Origin: Epsilonproteobacteria bacterium 4484_65 | GTDB lineage: Bacteria > Campylobacterota > Campylobacteria > Campylobacterales > Sulfurovaceae | Assembly: GCA_002085305.1 (NCBI GenBank) | Contig: NATJ01000053.1 | Coordinates: 1-6,884 of the forward strand | Length of the DNA: 6,884 bases | Reading direction: 5' to 3' | Part shown: positions 1-5,928 of the stretch, piece by piece | Numbering within the stretch: the stretch's first letter is position 1 | Layout of the letters: each line of letters starts with the position of its first letter | Program-made: the position numbers and the translations under genes | The notes under the pieces: generated by a model | Databases searched by the model: none | Told to the model about the DNA's origin: nothing | The model's input: the letters and a program-made list of their open reading frames with translations, nothing else

Positions 1-356
1 CCTTTTTTATATGAACCATAATAGATACCTGTAAACATGTGGATATAGATGATCAAGAAAACCAATGATGCACCTACACCGTGAATATGTCTCCACAACC
101 AACCGTAACCTACTTCAGACATGATCGTATAGTTTACAGAATCAAATGCTAAATTCGTATCTGGCTTGTAGTACATTAACAAGAAGATACCACTTACAAC
201 TAAGATACCAAATGTTGCTGCAAGAACCATACCCATTGCCCATAAGAAGTTAATATCTTTCCAATACTCAGTTTGCATTACTCTTTTTAGCGTTTCTACT
301 GCAAGTCTCTGGTCGAGCCACTCACCGATGCTATTTGCTTTTTCAAATTTTGCCAT
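1..356 (-). CDS. petB: Cytochrome b of the bc1 complex, N-terminal part (partial at left edge)
   Basis: This is the quinol-oxidising, di-haem membrane subunit of the cytochrome bc1 complex. The first 118 codons are visible; the gene continues past position 1. After an N-terminal amphipathic stretch (residues 1-37) comes a first membrane helix (about 38-63), then the haem region: H92 in WRHIHGVGAS and H106 in IYIHMFTGIYYGSYK. The 14-residue spacing and the GIYYGSY ending match the helix-B haem ligands of the cytochrome b family (His83/His97 in the mitochondrial protein). The ATG at 354-356 is preceded by a strong Shine-Dalgarno sequence, GGGGGAG, in the 10-bp gap after petA, so the two genes are surely co-transcribed and probably coupled. 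A cytochrome c1 gene is expected next, beyond the window. The missing part prevents checking the helix C/D ligands or whether the protein is a full-length or split cytochrome b. Confidence 0.95.
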   Translation of the reverse strand, partial: MAKFEKANSIGEWLDQRLAVETLKRVMQTEYWKDINFLWAMGMVLAATFGILVVSGIFLLMYYKPDTNLAFDSVNYTIMSEVGYGWLWRHIHGVGASLVFLIIYIHMFTGIYYGSYKK

Positions 357-366
357 GTGCTCCCCC

Positions 367-879
367 TTATACCGTTAGACCGGCGTCTAGCATTTTTTTA
401 TACTCAGGACCAGCTTCGCCGAGTACAAGCTTTGTTCCATCTATTTTAAATGGTGGAATTTCCAGTGGACTTGGCGGAGGACCGAAGATCTCGTGTCCAC
501 TCGCATCAAATTCACCACCGTGACAAGCACATAAGAATTTTTTATCATCCGGCTTATATGCAGGAATACATCCCAGGTGCGTACACAATCCAATAGAAAC
601 ATGAAATCTGTCAGAACCTACAACAACATCTCTGTCATCTGCTTTCATATCTTTTGTTTTTTTCAAAACAAAGATAGGTTTACCTCTCCATTTTTCTACA
701 TTCAGCACATTTGGTTGTGCTCCACTTAAGTCAACTGTTGTAAAACCAGCTGCTTTTACACTTGGCAATGGATCCCAGCTACGCTTCATTGCATATAGAG
801 CGCCAATACCGCCTAAAGCGGTAAAACCACCGAGAGCCATACCCATAAAGTCTCTACGACCTTTTACGTTTTTTCCCAT
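367..879 (-). CDS. petA: Ubiquinol-cytochrome c reductase, Rieske iron-sulfur subunit
   Basis: The Rieske 2Fe-2S protein of the bc1 complex takes an electron from quinol at the outer face of the inner membrane and passes it to cytochrome c1. The 170-residue product has a Tat-type N-terminus (GRRDFMG at 7-13, then a glycine/alanine-rich membrane anchor at about 13-31), as expected for a folded cofactor-bearing protein. The cluster motifs are clear: CTHLGC at 99-104 and CACHGGEFD at 117-125. The ligands are therefore C99, H101, C117 and H120, with C104 and C119 forming the disulfide. The usual second motif is CPCHGS; the Ala and second Gly here are mild variants. GPPPSPL at 133-139 is the proline loop. 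The start is set by AAGGAAGGA just upstream of the ATG. It is the first gene of the pet operon, with petB 10 bp downstream, and has its own promoter and an FNR-like site upstream. Confidence 0.97.
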   Translation of the reverse strand: MGKNVKGRRDFMGMALGGFTALGGIGALYAMKRSWDPLPSVKAAGFTTVDLSGAQPNVLNVEKWRGKPIFVLKKTKDMKADDRDVVVGSDRFHVSIGLCTHLGCIPAYKPDDKKFLCACHGGEFDASGHEIFGPPPSPLEIPPFKIDGTKLVLGEAGPEYKKMLDAGLTV

Positions 880-915
880 ACCTATTTCCTTCCTTAATAA
901 TAGTTTTAGTCCCCT

Positions 916-921
916 ATTATA
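916..921 (-). promoter_or_regulatory. -10 box of the petA-petB promoter
   Basis: On the minus strand the sequence reads CGTATAATAGGGG, a perfect TATAAT hexamer. The predicted transcription start is near position 909, giving a leader of about 30 nt that contains the petA ribosome binding site. No convincing -35 hexamer lies 17 bp upstream, which is usual in Campylobacterota and also typical of activator-dependent promoters. The start point is inferred from spacing. Confidence 0.7.
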
Positions 922-943
922 CGAGATTTGTACTTAAATAGGA

Positions 944-957
944 TTGACTTAAATCAA
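944..957 (-). promoter_or_regulatory. FNR/CRP-family operator upstream of petA
   Basis: The plus strand reads TTGACTTAAATCAA and the minus strand TTGATTTAAGTCAA. This fits the FNR consensus TTGAT-N4-ATCAA with one mismatch. The centre, between 950 and 951, is 41.5 bp upstream of the start predicted from the TATAAT box, which is the standard spacing of class II FNR/CRP activation. This suggests that the bc1 operon is controlled by a CRP/FNR-family regulator, perhaps in response to oxygen or nitrogen oxides. The protein that binds and its signal cannot be told from this window. Confidence 0.55.
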
Positions 958-991
958 AAATAAGTATCTATATAATCTGATTGTTACAGTA

Positions 992-1024
992 AGTGAATTA
1001 GGACAAAAATTATCCTAATTCACT
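992..1024. repeat. 12-bp perfect inverted repeat between the mnmG operon and petA
   Basis: The arms AGTGAATTAGGA (992-1003) and TCCTAATTCACT (1013-1024) are perfectly complementary around a 9-base loop. It lies 13 bp beyond the stop codon of the 284-codon gene, so the simplest role is a transcript end or 3' stabilising hairpin. However, no U-rich run follows on the minus strand and the stem is AT-rich, so it is a poor intrinsic terminator. It is also about 35 bp upstream of the FNR-like site, so an operator for a second regulator is possible. Confidence 0.6.
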
Positions 1025-1037
1025 ACATCAATTTTAT

Positions 1038-1892
1038 TTATAGGGCTGATATAATTTTTTGCTCATTGAAACGTTCTACTATATTTTCAATAAGCTGTGT
1101 TTCTTCTTTCAAATATTTCGCTACAAGTTCAGCATCAAAACCATTTACGATATCTATGCCATATGTTTTTAAGAGTTCAACAGGATAAAGGTCATTATTT
1201 GAAAGTTGAAGATAAATTACTTTTGCACCACTTACTTTAGCCTCTAGGGCAGTTTGTGCAGAGGCAGTCACAATATGACTGCTACTTTTAATAAGATCCA
1301 TATACTCTTCAGGTTCATGTAGTGTAGAAAAAAGTTTTGCCAGATCATCTTCATACTTCACAAAGAAATAATTTCCAAGAAGCAGTTCCATATTCAGTGT
1401 TTTAAAAAATGCTTCATTATTTAAAATCGTTTTATCATAATCTGCATCATTTAAAAAGAAAAGAATACGTTCTTCTTTTGCTGTTTCTTCAAAATATGTA
1501 TCATCTATAATTACAGCATCTACACAACTCTCATCCTTACACTCTACCTTAAATAAAATTTCACCATGTACTGATACATCATCATTACCCACCTCAAAAC
1601 GCCAAACATTTTTAAAGTCTTCACAATACTTTACTAGACGTCCATGGTCATCTTCAGGTGAATCTATGATAATACTATCTCCAAATTGAGCGATAGCATC
1701 TATATCTTGTACTGTCTCAACAGTTACATATTCTTTCACACCCAAATCTTTAGCCACGAGACCTGCACGAAAATCATTTACTAAAAGTTGTGTTTCTACT
1801 CCACTGGATGCAAGGCTTTTTAGTAAAGCTGCACCTCTTCTAACTCTCTCAAGTCCTATTTTATGTCCTGAATTTGCATAATAAAATAACAT
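1038..1892 (-). CDS. Unrecognised 284-residue protein with GT-B / PseG-like features
   Basis: I do not recognise a characterised family. The protein is soluble, with no signal peptide or membrane helix. Its N-terminus (MLFYYANSGHKIGLERVRRGAALLKSL) resembles the start of PseG/SpsG-type nucleotide-sugar hydrolases and MurG-like GT-B enzymes, where a GxGHxxR loop is followed by a helix. Near residues 207-230, the stretch SSHIVTASAQTALEAKVSGAKVIY resembles the C-domain donor-site loop (xxSxxGTTxxEaxxxGxPxI). The catalytic loop histidine of PseG is not there: the matching segment reads IGLERVRR. A sugar-related or degenerate GT-B-fold protein is therefore inference only. The ATG is supported by AAAGGA about 9 nt upstream. 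The gene starts 21 bp after mnmG on the same strand, so it is probably translated from the mnmG transcript. That placement alone does not make it a tRNA enzyme. Confidence 0.8.
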   Translation of the reverse strand: MLFYYANSGHKIGLERVRRGAALLKSLASSGVETQLLVNDFRAGLVAKDLGVKEYVTVETVQDIDAIAQFGDSIIIDSPEDDHGRLVKYCEDFKNVWRFEVGNDDVSVHGEILFKVECKDESCVDAVIIDDTYFEETAKEERILFFLNDADYDKTILNNEAFFKTLNMELLLGNYFFVKYEDDLAKLFSTLHEPEEYMDLIKSSSHIVTASAQTALEAKVSGAKVIYLQLSNNDLYPVELLKTYGIDIVNGFDAELVAKYLKEETQLIENIVERFNEQKIISAL

Positions 1893-1913
1893 TAATTTTG
1901 TCCTTTAGGTTGT

Positions 1914-3791
1914 CTATTTTTTCTTTTTGCCTCTTTGTGCCATCTTGATATGCACATGGATGATCTCCAATGCAGCAGGTGTTACGCCAGATATCTGTGA
2001 TGCTGCAAACAATGTAGGAGGTGTTGCAGTTTCCAGCTTTTCTACTATCTCATTACTTAAACCTGATATGTTGCTATAGACAAAACCTTGCGGTATTTTG
2101 ATCTTCAACATATCATCCATTTTGAGTATCTGCTGCTGCTGCTTCTCTATGTAACGACTGTATTTCGCCTCTACCAGTATCTGCTCCATCACTTCATCAT
2201 CATATTTATCAAAGTCAGGCAGGAGGGTGACTAACTTTTCTCTGTTAAAATCCCCACGCCCTATGACATCCATCCAATAGGTTCTGTCATTGATCTTTAC
2301 AGCACCTATAGATTCCAATTTAGCCAAAAATTCTTTGGTTGGGGTTACATGATTTACCCTAAGATAGTCTAACGCCTCGTCCAAATTTCTCTTTTTGACT
2401 TCAAACTGTTCCATATAGTCATCATCAAGAAGTCCCAACTCTTTACCATAGTATGAAAGTCTCATATCTGCATTGTCTTCACGAAGAAGCAGTCTATACT
2501 CCGCACGAGAGGTAAACATACGGTATGGCTCTTTGGTGCCTTTGGTTACCAGATCATCTATCAGTACACCAATATAAGCTTCATCACGTCTAAGTATAAA
2601 CGGTTCTTTTTCTTGAATATTCAATGCCGCGTTTATCCCAGCCATAAGTCCTTGTGCTGCAGCTTCTTCATAACCGGTAGTCCCATTGATCTGCCCTGCA
2701 CAGTAAAGACCTTTAACTTTTTTAGTTTCTAACGTATGTTTCAAATCCGTAGGTTGAACATAATCATACTCAATGGCATAGCCGTAACGAACAATATTTG
2801 CATTTTCCATTCCCTCTACAGAACGAACCATTTCAAGTTGGACATCTGTAGGTAAAGAAGTACTCATACCGTTGATGTAGTACTCTGTCTCATCTATGGT
2901 TTGAGGCTCTACAAATATCTGGTGTCTTGGCCTATCTCTAAAGCGACTGATCTTATCTTCGATACTTGGACAGTAACGAGGACCTACACCTTCAATCTGT
3001 CCGGAAAAAAGAGGTGCTCTGTCAAAATTACTCTCAATGATCTCATGTGTTGTCTCATTGGTATACGTCACATAACAGGGAAGCTGTGTAGGATTAAAAG
3101 TTTTTTTATCTGTTCTAAATGAAAAAGGTGGTGGTGGAGTATCTCCTGGTTGTACTTCCATTACAGAGATATCAACTGATTTGGCATCAATTCTCGCACA
3201 TGTACCTGTTTTTAGACGACCGATATTTAGTCCAAGTTCTTTCAAATATTCTGCCAACTCTACAGAAGCAAATTCCCCTTGTCTTCCTGCAACTTGCTGC
3301 TTATCACCAATGTGGATCAGACCATTGAGAAATGTCCCTGCTGTGATGATCACTTTAGGTGCCAGATATCTATTACCCAGTTGTGTGGTTACACCTTGAA
3401 CTTCACCCTCTTCTACGATGAGTCCATCAGCTATCTCTTGCTTAACGTCCAAGTTAGGAGTATTGAGTACGACATTACGCATATAGATACGATAGGCATC
3501 CATATCGATCTGTGCACGAGAACCTCTTACTGCAGGACCTTTAGAAGCATTGAGTGTACGAAACTGTATACCTGTTTTATCGGTACAAAGTCCCATCTCA
3601 CCGCCAAGTGCATCTACTTCTCTTACCAAATGACCTTTAGCCAATCCACCTATGGCAGGGTTACAAGAAGAAGCCCCTATCTGCTCTGCTAAAATTGTGA
3701 TCATCAGTGTCTTTACACCCATACGTGCAGAAGCTAAAGAAGCCTCTATCCCTGCGTGACCACCACCGATGACTATAACTTCATAATTCAT
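1914..3791 (-). CDS. mnmG: tRNA uridine-5-carboxymethylaminomethyl modification enzyme MnmG (GidA)
   Basis: MnmG is the FAD- and folate-dependent partner of the GTPase MnmE. Together they install an aminomethyl or carboxymethylaminomethyl group on C5 of the wobble uridine U34 in tRNAs reading split codon boxes. The 625-residue length is normal. Visible motifs are the FAD dinucleotide loop GGGHAGIEA (9-17), [23 protein letters not shown] (42-64), [16 protein letters not shown] (81-96), the first GidA signature [11 protein letters not shown] (270-280) with catalytic-type C274 (E. coli C277), and the second signature [13 protein letters not shown] (365-377). [16 protein letters not shown] and a lysine-rich C-terminus complete the family pattern. 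One oddity is [11 protein letters not shown] at 192-202, where many homologues have TGTPPRID. The start codon has AAAGGCAG upstream. The gene leads a two-gene unit and diverges from ribE. MnmE is not in the window. Confidence 0.98.
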   Translation of the reverse strand: MNYEVIVIGGGHAGIEASLASARMGVKTLMITILAEQIGASSCNPAIGGLAKGHLVREVDALGGEMGLCTDKTGIQFRTLNASKGPAVRGSRAQIDMDAYRIYMRNVVLNTPNLDVKQEIADGLIVEEGEVQGVTTQLGNRYLAPKVIITAGTFLNGLIHIGDKQQVAGRQGEFASVELAEYLKELGLNIGRLKTGTCARIDAKSVDISVMEVQPGDTPPPPFSFRTDKKTFNPTQLPCYVTYTNETTHEIIESNFDRAPLFSGQIEGVGPRYCPSIEDKISRFRDRPRHQIFVEPQTIDETEYYINGMSTSLPTDVQLEMVRSVEGMENANIVRYGYAIEYDYVQPTDLKHTLETKKVKGLYCAGQINGTTGYEEAAAQGLMAGINAALNIQEKEPFILRRDEAYIGVLIDDLVTKGTKEPYRMFTSRAEYRLLLREDNADMRLSYYGKELGLLDDDYMEQFEVKKRNLDEALDYLRVNHVTPTKEFLAKLESIGAVKINDRTYWMDVIGRGDFNREKLVTLLPDFDKYDDEVMEQILVEAKYSRYIEKQQQQILKMDDMLKIKIPQGFVYSNISGLSNEIVEKLETATPPTLFAASQISGVTPAALEIIHVHIKMAQRGKKKK

Positions 3792-3811
3792 TTTAAACTG
3801 CCTTTGAGAAA

Positions 3812-3878
3812 GGTACCCACAAGGGGCACCCCTACATTATATATTATAAAATTTGTAGGGGCATCCCTTGTGGTTACC
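3812..3878. repeat. Large GC-rich imperfect inverted repeat between divergent mnmG and ribE
   Basis: The left arm (3812-3836) and right arm (3854-3878) are 25 bases each and pair at 21 of 25 positions, with mismatches at one outer position and a 3-base block in the middle. The arms carry CCACAAGGG and CCCCTACA in common, and the loop is a 17-base AT-only stretch with its own small palindrome TTATATATTATAA. The GC-rich arms stand out against the AT-rich surroundings. The GTAGGGGC...CCTTGTGG layout resembles short dispersed palindromic or MITE-like repeats of bacterial genomes, so a mobile or REP-type origin is plausible but unproved. It would fold as a hairpin on either strand. Confidence 0.75.
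3836..3848 (-). promoter_or_regulatory. Tandem -10-like hexamers for mnmG inside the palindrome loop
   Basis: On the minus strand two TATAAT hexamers occur at 3843-3848 and 3836-3841, seven bases apart, in the AT-rich loop of the inverted repeat upstream of mnmG. They are the only good -10 candidates in the gap. Use of either would start the mnmG transcript in or beside the left arm of the repeat. No matching -35 is visible, and an AT-rich loop can give such hexamers by chance. Confidence 0.4.
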
Positions 3879-3892
3879 CTTAACCGATATAT

Positions 3893-3904
3893 TTTCGCTA
3901 TAAT
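3893..3904 (+). promoter_or_regulatory. Promoter -10 region of ribE
   Basis: TTTCGCTATAAT contains a perfect TATAAT (3899-3904) with an upstream T-rich run and GC, the usual look of sigma-70 promoters in this group. The predicted start is near 3911, leaving a leader of about 26 nt. The same 12 bases occur upstream of luxS. The -35 position overlaps the outer end of the large inverted repeat and shows no good hexamer. Confidence 0.65.
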
Positions 3905-3936
3905 AATCGAATTATATCCAAATAAATTGAGGTCAT

Positions 3937-4554
3937 ATGTTCACAGGTCTAATCCGAGAAATCGCCACTGTTAAAAGCTACCAAAACAACATCTTAACTA
4001 TCAAGTCTCAACACAAAGCTAAGCTAGGTGATTCCATTGCCATAAATGGAGTCTGCCTTACTGTTATTAAAGTACACTCCGATGGGTTTGACTTGGAACT
4101 TGCAGATGAAACCCGTTCTATCATAGATGAGAGTAAGATCTCTGGATCAGTACATATGGAACCAGCCATGATGATGAATGACAGATTTGAAGGGCATATT
4201 GTACAGGGACACGTAGATTGTGTCGGTACAGTTTCACAGATCACCCCTAGGGAAAATGCCACAGACTTCATCATCAAAGTAGAACCAAAGTACATTGCAC
4301 ACATCATCCCCAAAGGCTCTATTACTATAGATGGCATATCACTAACAGTCAATGATGTAGGCAATGACAATTTCAGACTCACTATCATCCCTCACACACT
4401 CAAAGAAACACTGATGAAAAACTATAAAATAGGGACAAAACTCAACATAGAGACTGATGTTTTTGCCAGATACATAGACCACATACTTGCACACAGAAGT
4501 CAAAAAAAGAGTATGGGATGGAATGATGTTGATAGTTTACAGATGAGCTACTAA
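3937..4554 (+). CDS. ribE: Riboflavin synthase, alpha subunit
   Basis: Riboflavin synthase disproportionates two molecules of 6,7-dimethyl-8-ribityllumazine into riboflavin and a pyrimidinedione that is recycled, the last step of vitamin B2 synthesis in the cytosol. The 205-residue protein shows the two lumazine-binding barrels of the family. The first starts at MFTGLI and holds GDSIAINGVCLTV (31-43). The second starts at about FEGHIVQGHVD (84-94) and holds KGSITIDGISLTV (126-138). IPHTLKET follows, as in typical members. Length is normal. The start is fixed by TTGAGG at 3927-3932 and the family's standard N-terminus. The leader is too short for an FMN riboswitch. Its stop overlaps the start of a cupin gene (TAATG), so the two are translationally linked. 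FMN and FAD made from riboflavin serve enzymes such as the neighbouring MnmG, but this link is general. Confidence 0.97.
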   Translation: MFTGLIREIATVKSYQNNILTIKSQHKAKLGDSIAINGVCLTVIKVHSDGFDLELADETRSIIDESKISGSVHMEPAMMMNDRFEGHIVQGHVDCVGTVSQITPRENATDFIIKVEPKYIAHIIPKGSITIDGISLTVNDVGNDNFRLTIIPHTLKETLMKNYKIGTKLNIETDVFARYIDHILAHRSQKKSMGWNDVDSLQMSY

Positions 4555-4847
4555 TGAACCTCTACAACTTCACTGTTCCTAAAAATGGTGAAGACTTCAC
4601 TACCCTATTTGAACACAAAAATATCAAAATAAACCACATTGTAAGTTCAGCGTATGTTGAACCTGTTGAGTATGTGCAGGATGAAGCTGAATGGGTAGTA
4701 CTCATAGAGGGTGAAGCTACTTTACTTATAAACAACAAAGAGAAAATCCTCAAAAAAGGTGATACTCTTTTTATTCCAGCCAAAACACCCCATAAAGTTT
4801 TAAAAACGAAAGAGGGTACTGTTTGGCTAACAGTTCATATCTACTGA
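4554..4847 (+). CDS. Small cupin-domain protein, translationally coupled to ribE
   Basis: This is a 97-residue single cupin barrel. Motif 1 is YVQDEAEWVVLIEGEA (40-55) and motif 2 is KKGDTLFIPAKTPHKV (67-82). In the usual pattern HxHx3Ex6G the two histidines are replaced by Y40 and Q42, while E46, G53 and motif-2 H80 are kept. Only two of the four common metal ligands therefore remain, and metal binding may be lost or altered. No signal peptide is seen. The ATG shares its A with the ribE stop codon (TAATG) and has no clear ribosome binding site of its own, so translation likely depends on ribE. The substrate is unknown; a small-molecule-binding or enzyme role linked to riboflavin is speculation. 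Its last 7 bases overlap the 3' end of the convergent methyltransferase gene. Confidence 0.88.
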   Translation: MNLYNFTVPKNGEDFTTLFEHKNIKINHIVSSAYVEPVEYVQDEAEWVVLIEGEATLLINNKEKILKKGDTLFIPAKTPHKVLKTKEGTVWLTVHIY

Positions 4848-5608
4848 TAATCCCTATCCTTCATACTCCTAGCCTCAGTATTACGTTGTTTCTTTAACTC
4901 CATATCTATATACTCCATATCTTCAAGCATTTTCAAGCTTGCAACAGTTGAGTATCGCATCATTTCTGCTCTGTGTACAAAAATATAAAATCCATTTTCA
5001 TAAAGTCCTAAACGTATAGCTGCAGCTGTAGAGTAGGTTGTCAGTATGGCATCCTCTTTACAGATAGCTCTAACATCTCTAAAATATTCTGTTGTCCAAA
5101 GTAGGGGATTATGTGAAGGACTGAAAGCATCTTGGTAAACGATATCTATCTTCTCTTTTATTTGAGGGATACTTTTTCTGGCATCACCAAGTAGTATCTC
5201 AATTCTAAATTGTTCATCTTTATAATAGAGATCTTGACTTATGGCTTTTATAATATGTTTAATATTCTCAAATTCCGGAGGATAGTCAAATGTTGCCAAA
5301 GAGTGTACAAGTCCTTCATCAAATTCAGGGGAGAGTATGTGTACTTTTGTAGAAAGTTTATGTTTTTCAATATAGTAGAGTGTTGCAAAAGTGTTATAAC
5401 CTAGACCAAAACAGATATCTAAGATGGTGAGTTGTGTTTTATCTTTTGTAAGTGCTAAAGCTGGCTTTACATGTTTTTCTAAAGATTCATGTAAAGCACC
5501 ATCTTTTGTGGAGTGGTAGGGTTCATCAAATTCATAAGAGAAGAGTGTATTTGTACCATCTTCACAAAGTACGATCTTTTTTTCTTCTCTTATCTTTTCA
5601 TTGTACAT
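4841..5608 (-). CDS. mnmD: Stand-alone MnmD-type tRNA U34 methyltransferase (MnmC methyltransferase domain)
   Basis: This SAM-dependent methyltransferase is of the DUF752/Methyltransf_30 family, equal to the N-terminal domain of E. coli MnmC, which methylates the aminomethyl group on wobble U34 to give mnm5U. The 255 residues show PYHS (30-33), GALHES (37-42), SAM loop DICFGLGYNTF (64-74), LLGDAR (139-144) and the family hallmark DAFSPSHNPLLWT (160-172). The FAD-dependent oxidase half of bifunctional MnmC is absent, as in the stand-alone Aquifex enzyme. It would act after MnmG, encoded nearby on the same strand. The ATG comes 13 bp after the previous stop with no clear Shine-Dalgarno sequence, so translation is probably coupled. 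It is the last gene of the luxS operon, and its stop lies inside the cupin gene on the other strand. The family is secure; the exact tRNA substrate is inferred. Confidence 0.9.
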   Translation of the reverse strand: MYNEKIREEKKIVLCEDGTNTLFSYEFDEPYHSTKDGALHESLEKHVKPALALTKDKTQLTILDICFGLGYNTFATLYYIEKHKLSTKVHILSPEFDEGLVHSLATFDYPPEFENIKHIIKAISQDLYYKDEQFRIEILLGDARKSIPQIKEKIDIVYQDAFSPSHNPLLWTTEYFRDVRAICKEDAILTTYSTAAAIRLGLYENGFYIFVHRAEMMRYSTVASLKMLEDMEYIDMELKKQRNTEARSMKDRDYQ

Positions 5609-5621
5609 GATTAGGGTATGG

Positions 5622-5927
5622 TTAGAGACCTATCTCATCAAGCTCTTTAAATTTAAAGGCTTCTATGATCTCTTCAATAGTCTCTTCTTCTCTTACGCAA
5701 AGTGTCATCATTCCCTCATTCATAAAGTCCATATAATTCTCATATTTATTGATCAAGATAACAAAATCAACCCATGCTTCATCACATGCTTCACGACTGT
5801 CAAAGAAACGAACTGATTTTACTTCACCTTCATCAAAATCCACCAGTGCCCACTGTTTTGCTTCATATTGTGGAGCAACTTTTGAAGTTTTTGCATCATT
5901 TCCGTCTACAGGTATCCAAATCAACAT
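5622..5927 (-). CDS. Conserved-looking hypothetical protein of 101 residues between luxS and mnmD
   Basis: I do not recognise the product. The longer reading from an ATG at 5970-5972 lies inside luxS and is unlikely. The ATG at 5925-5927 is one base after the luxS stop (TAACATG) and has AAGGGA 7 nt upstream, giving a 101-residue acidic soluble protein that begins MLIWIPVDG. The pattern is a beta strand starting IPVD, then WALVDFDEGEVKSVRFF, then DFVILINKYENYMDFMNEGMMTLCV and a final ETIEEIIEAF. This order is faintly like the NifX/NifB C-terminal domain fold (IPVD start, a xDVVI strand, a final tIeEal helix), but the typical HFG-type ligand motif is missing, so no cofactor role should be assigned. 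It is embedded in the luxS-mnmD operon and is likely translated by coupling from luxS. Confidence 0.82.
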   Translation of the reverse strand: MLIWIPVDGNDAKTSKVAPQYEAKQWALVDFDEGEVKSVRFFDSREACDEAWVDFVILINKYENYMDFMNEGMMTLCVREEETIEEIIEAFKFKELDEIGL

Positions 5928-5928
5928 G

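Noticed and set aside
2901..3692. Plus-strand open frames of 69-137 codons within mnmG
   Set aside because: They are shadows of the securely identified MnmG reading frame and show no family features.
3880..3936. FMN riboswitch upstream of ribE
   Set aside because: The predicted leader is about 26 nt and no FMN aptamer pattern is present.
4008..4388. Minus-strand 126-codon open frame opposite ribE
   Set aside because: It is antisense to a clear riboflavin synthase and has no recognisable domain or ribosome binding site support.
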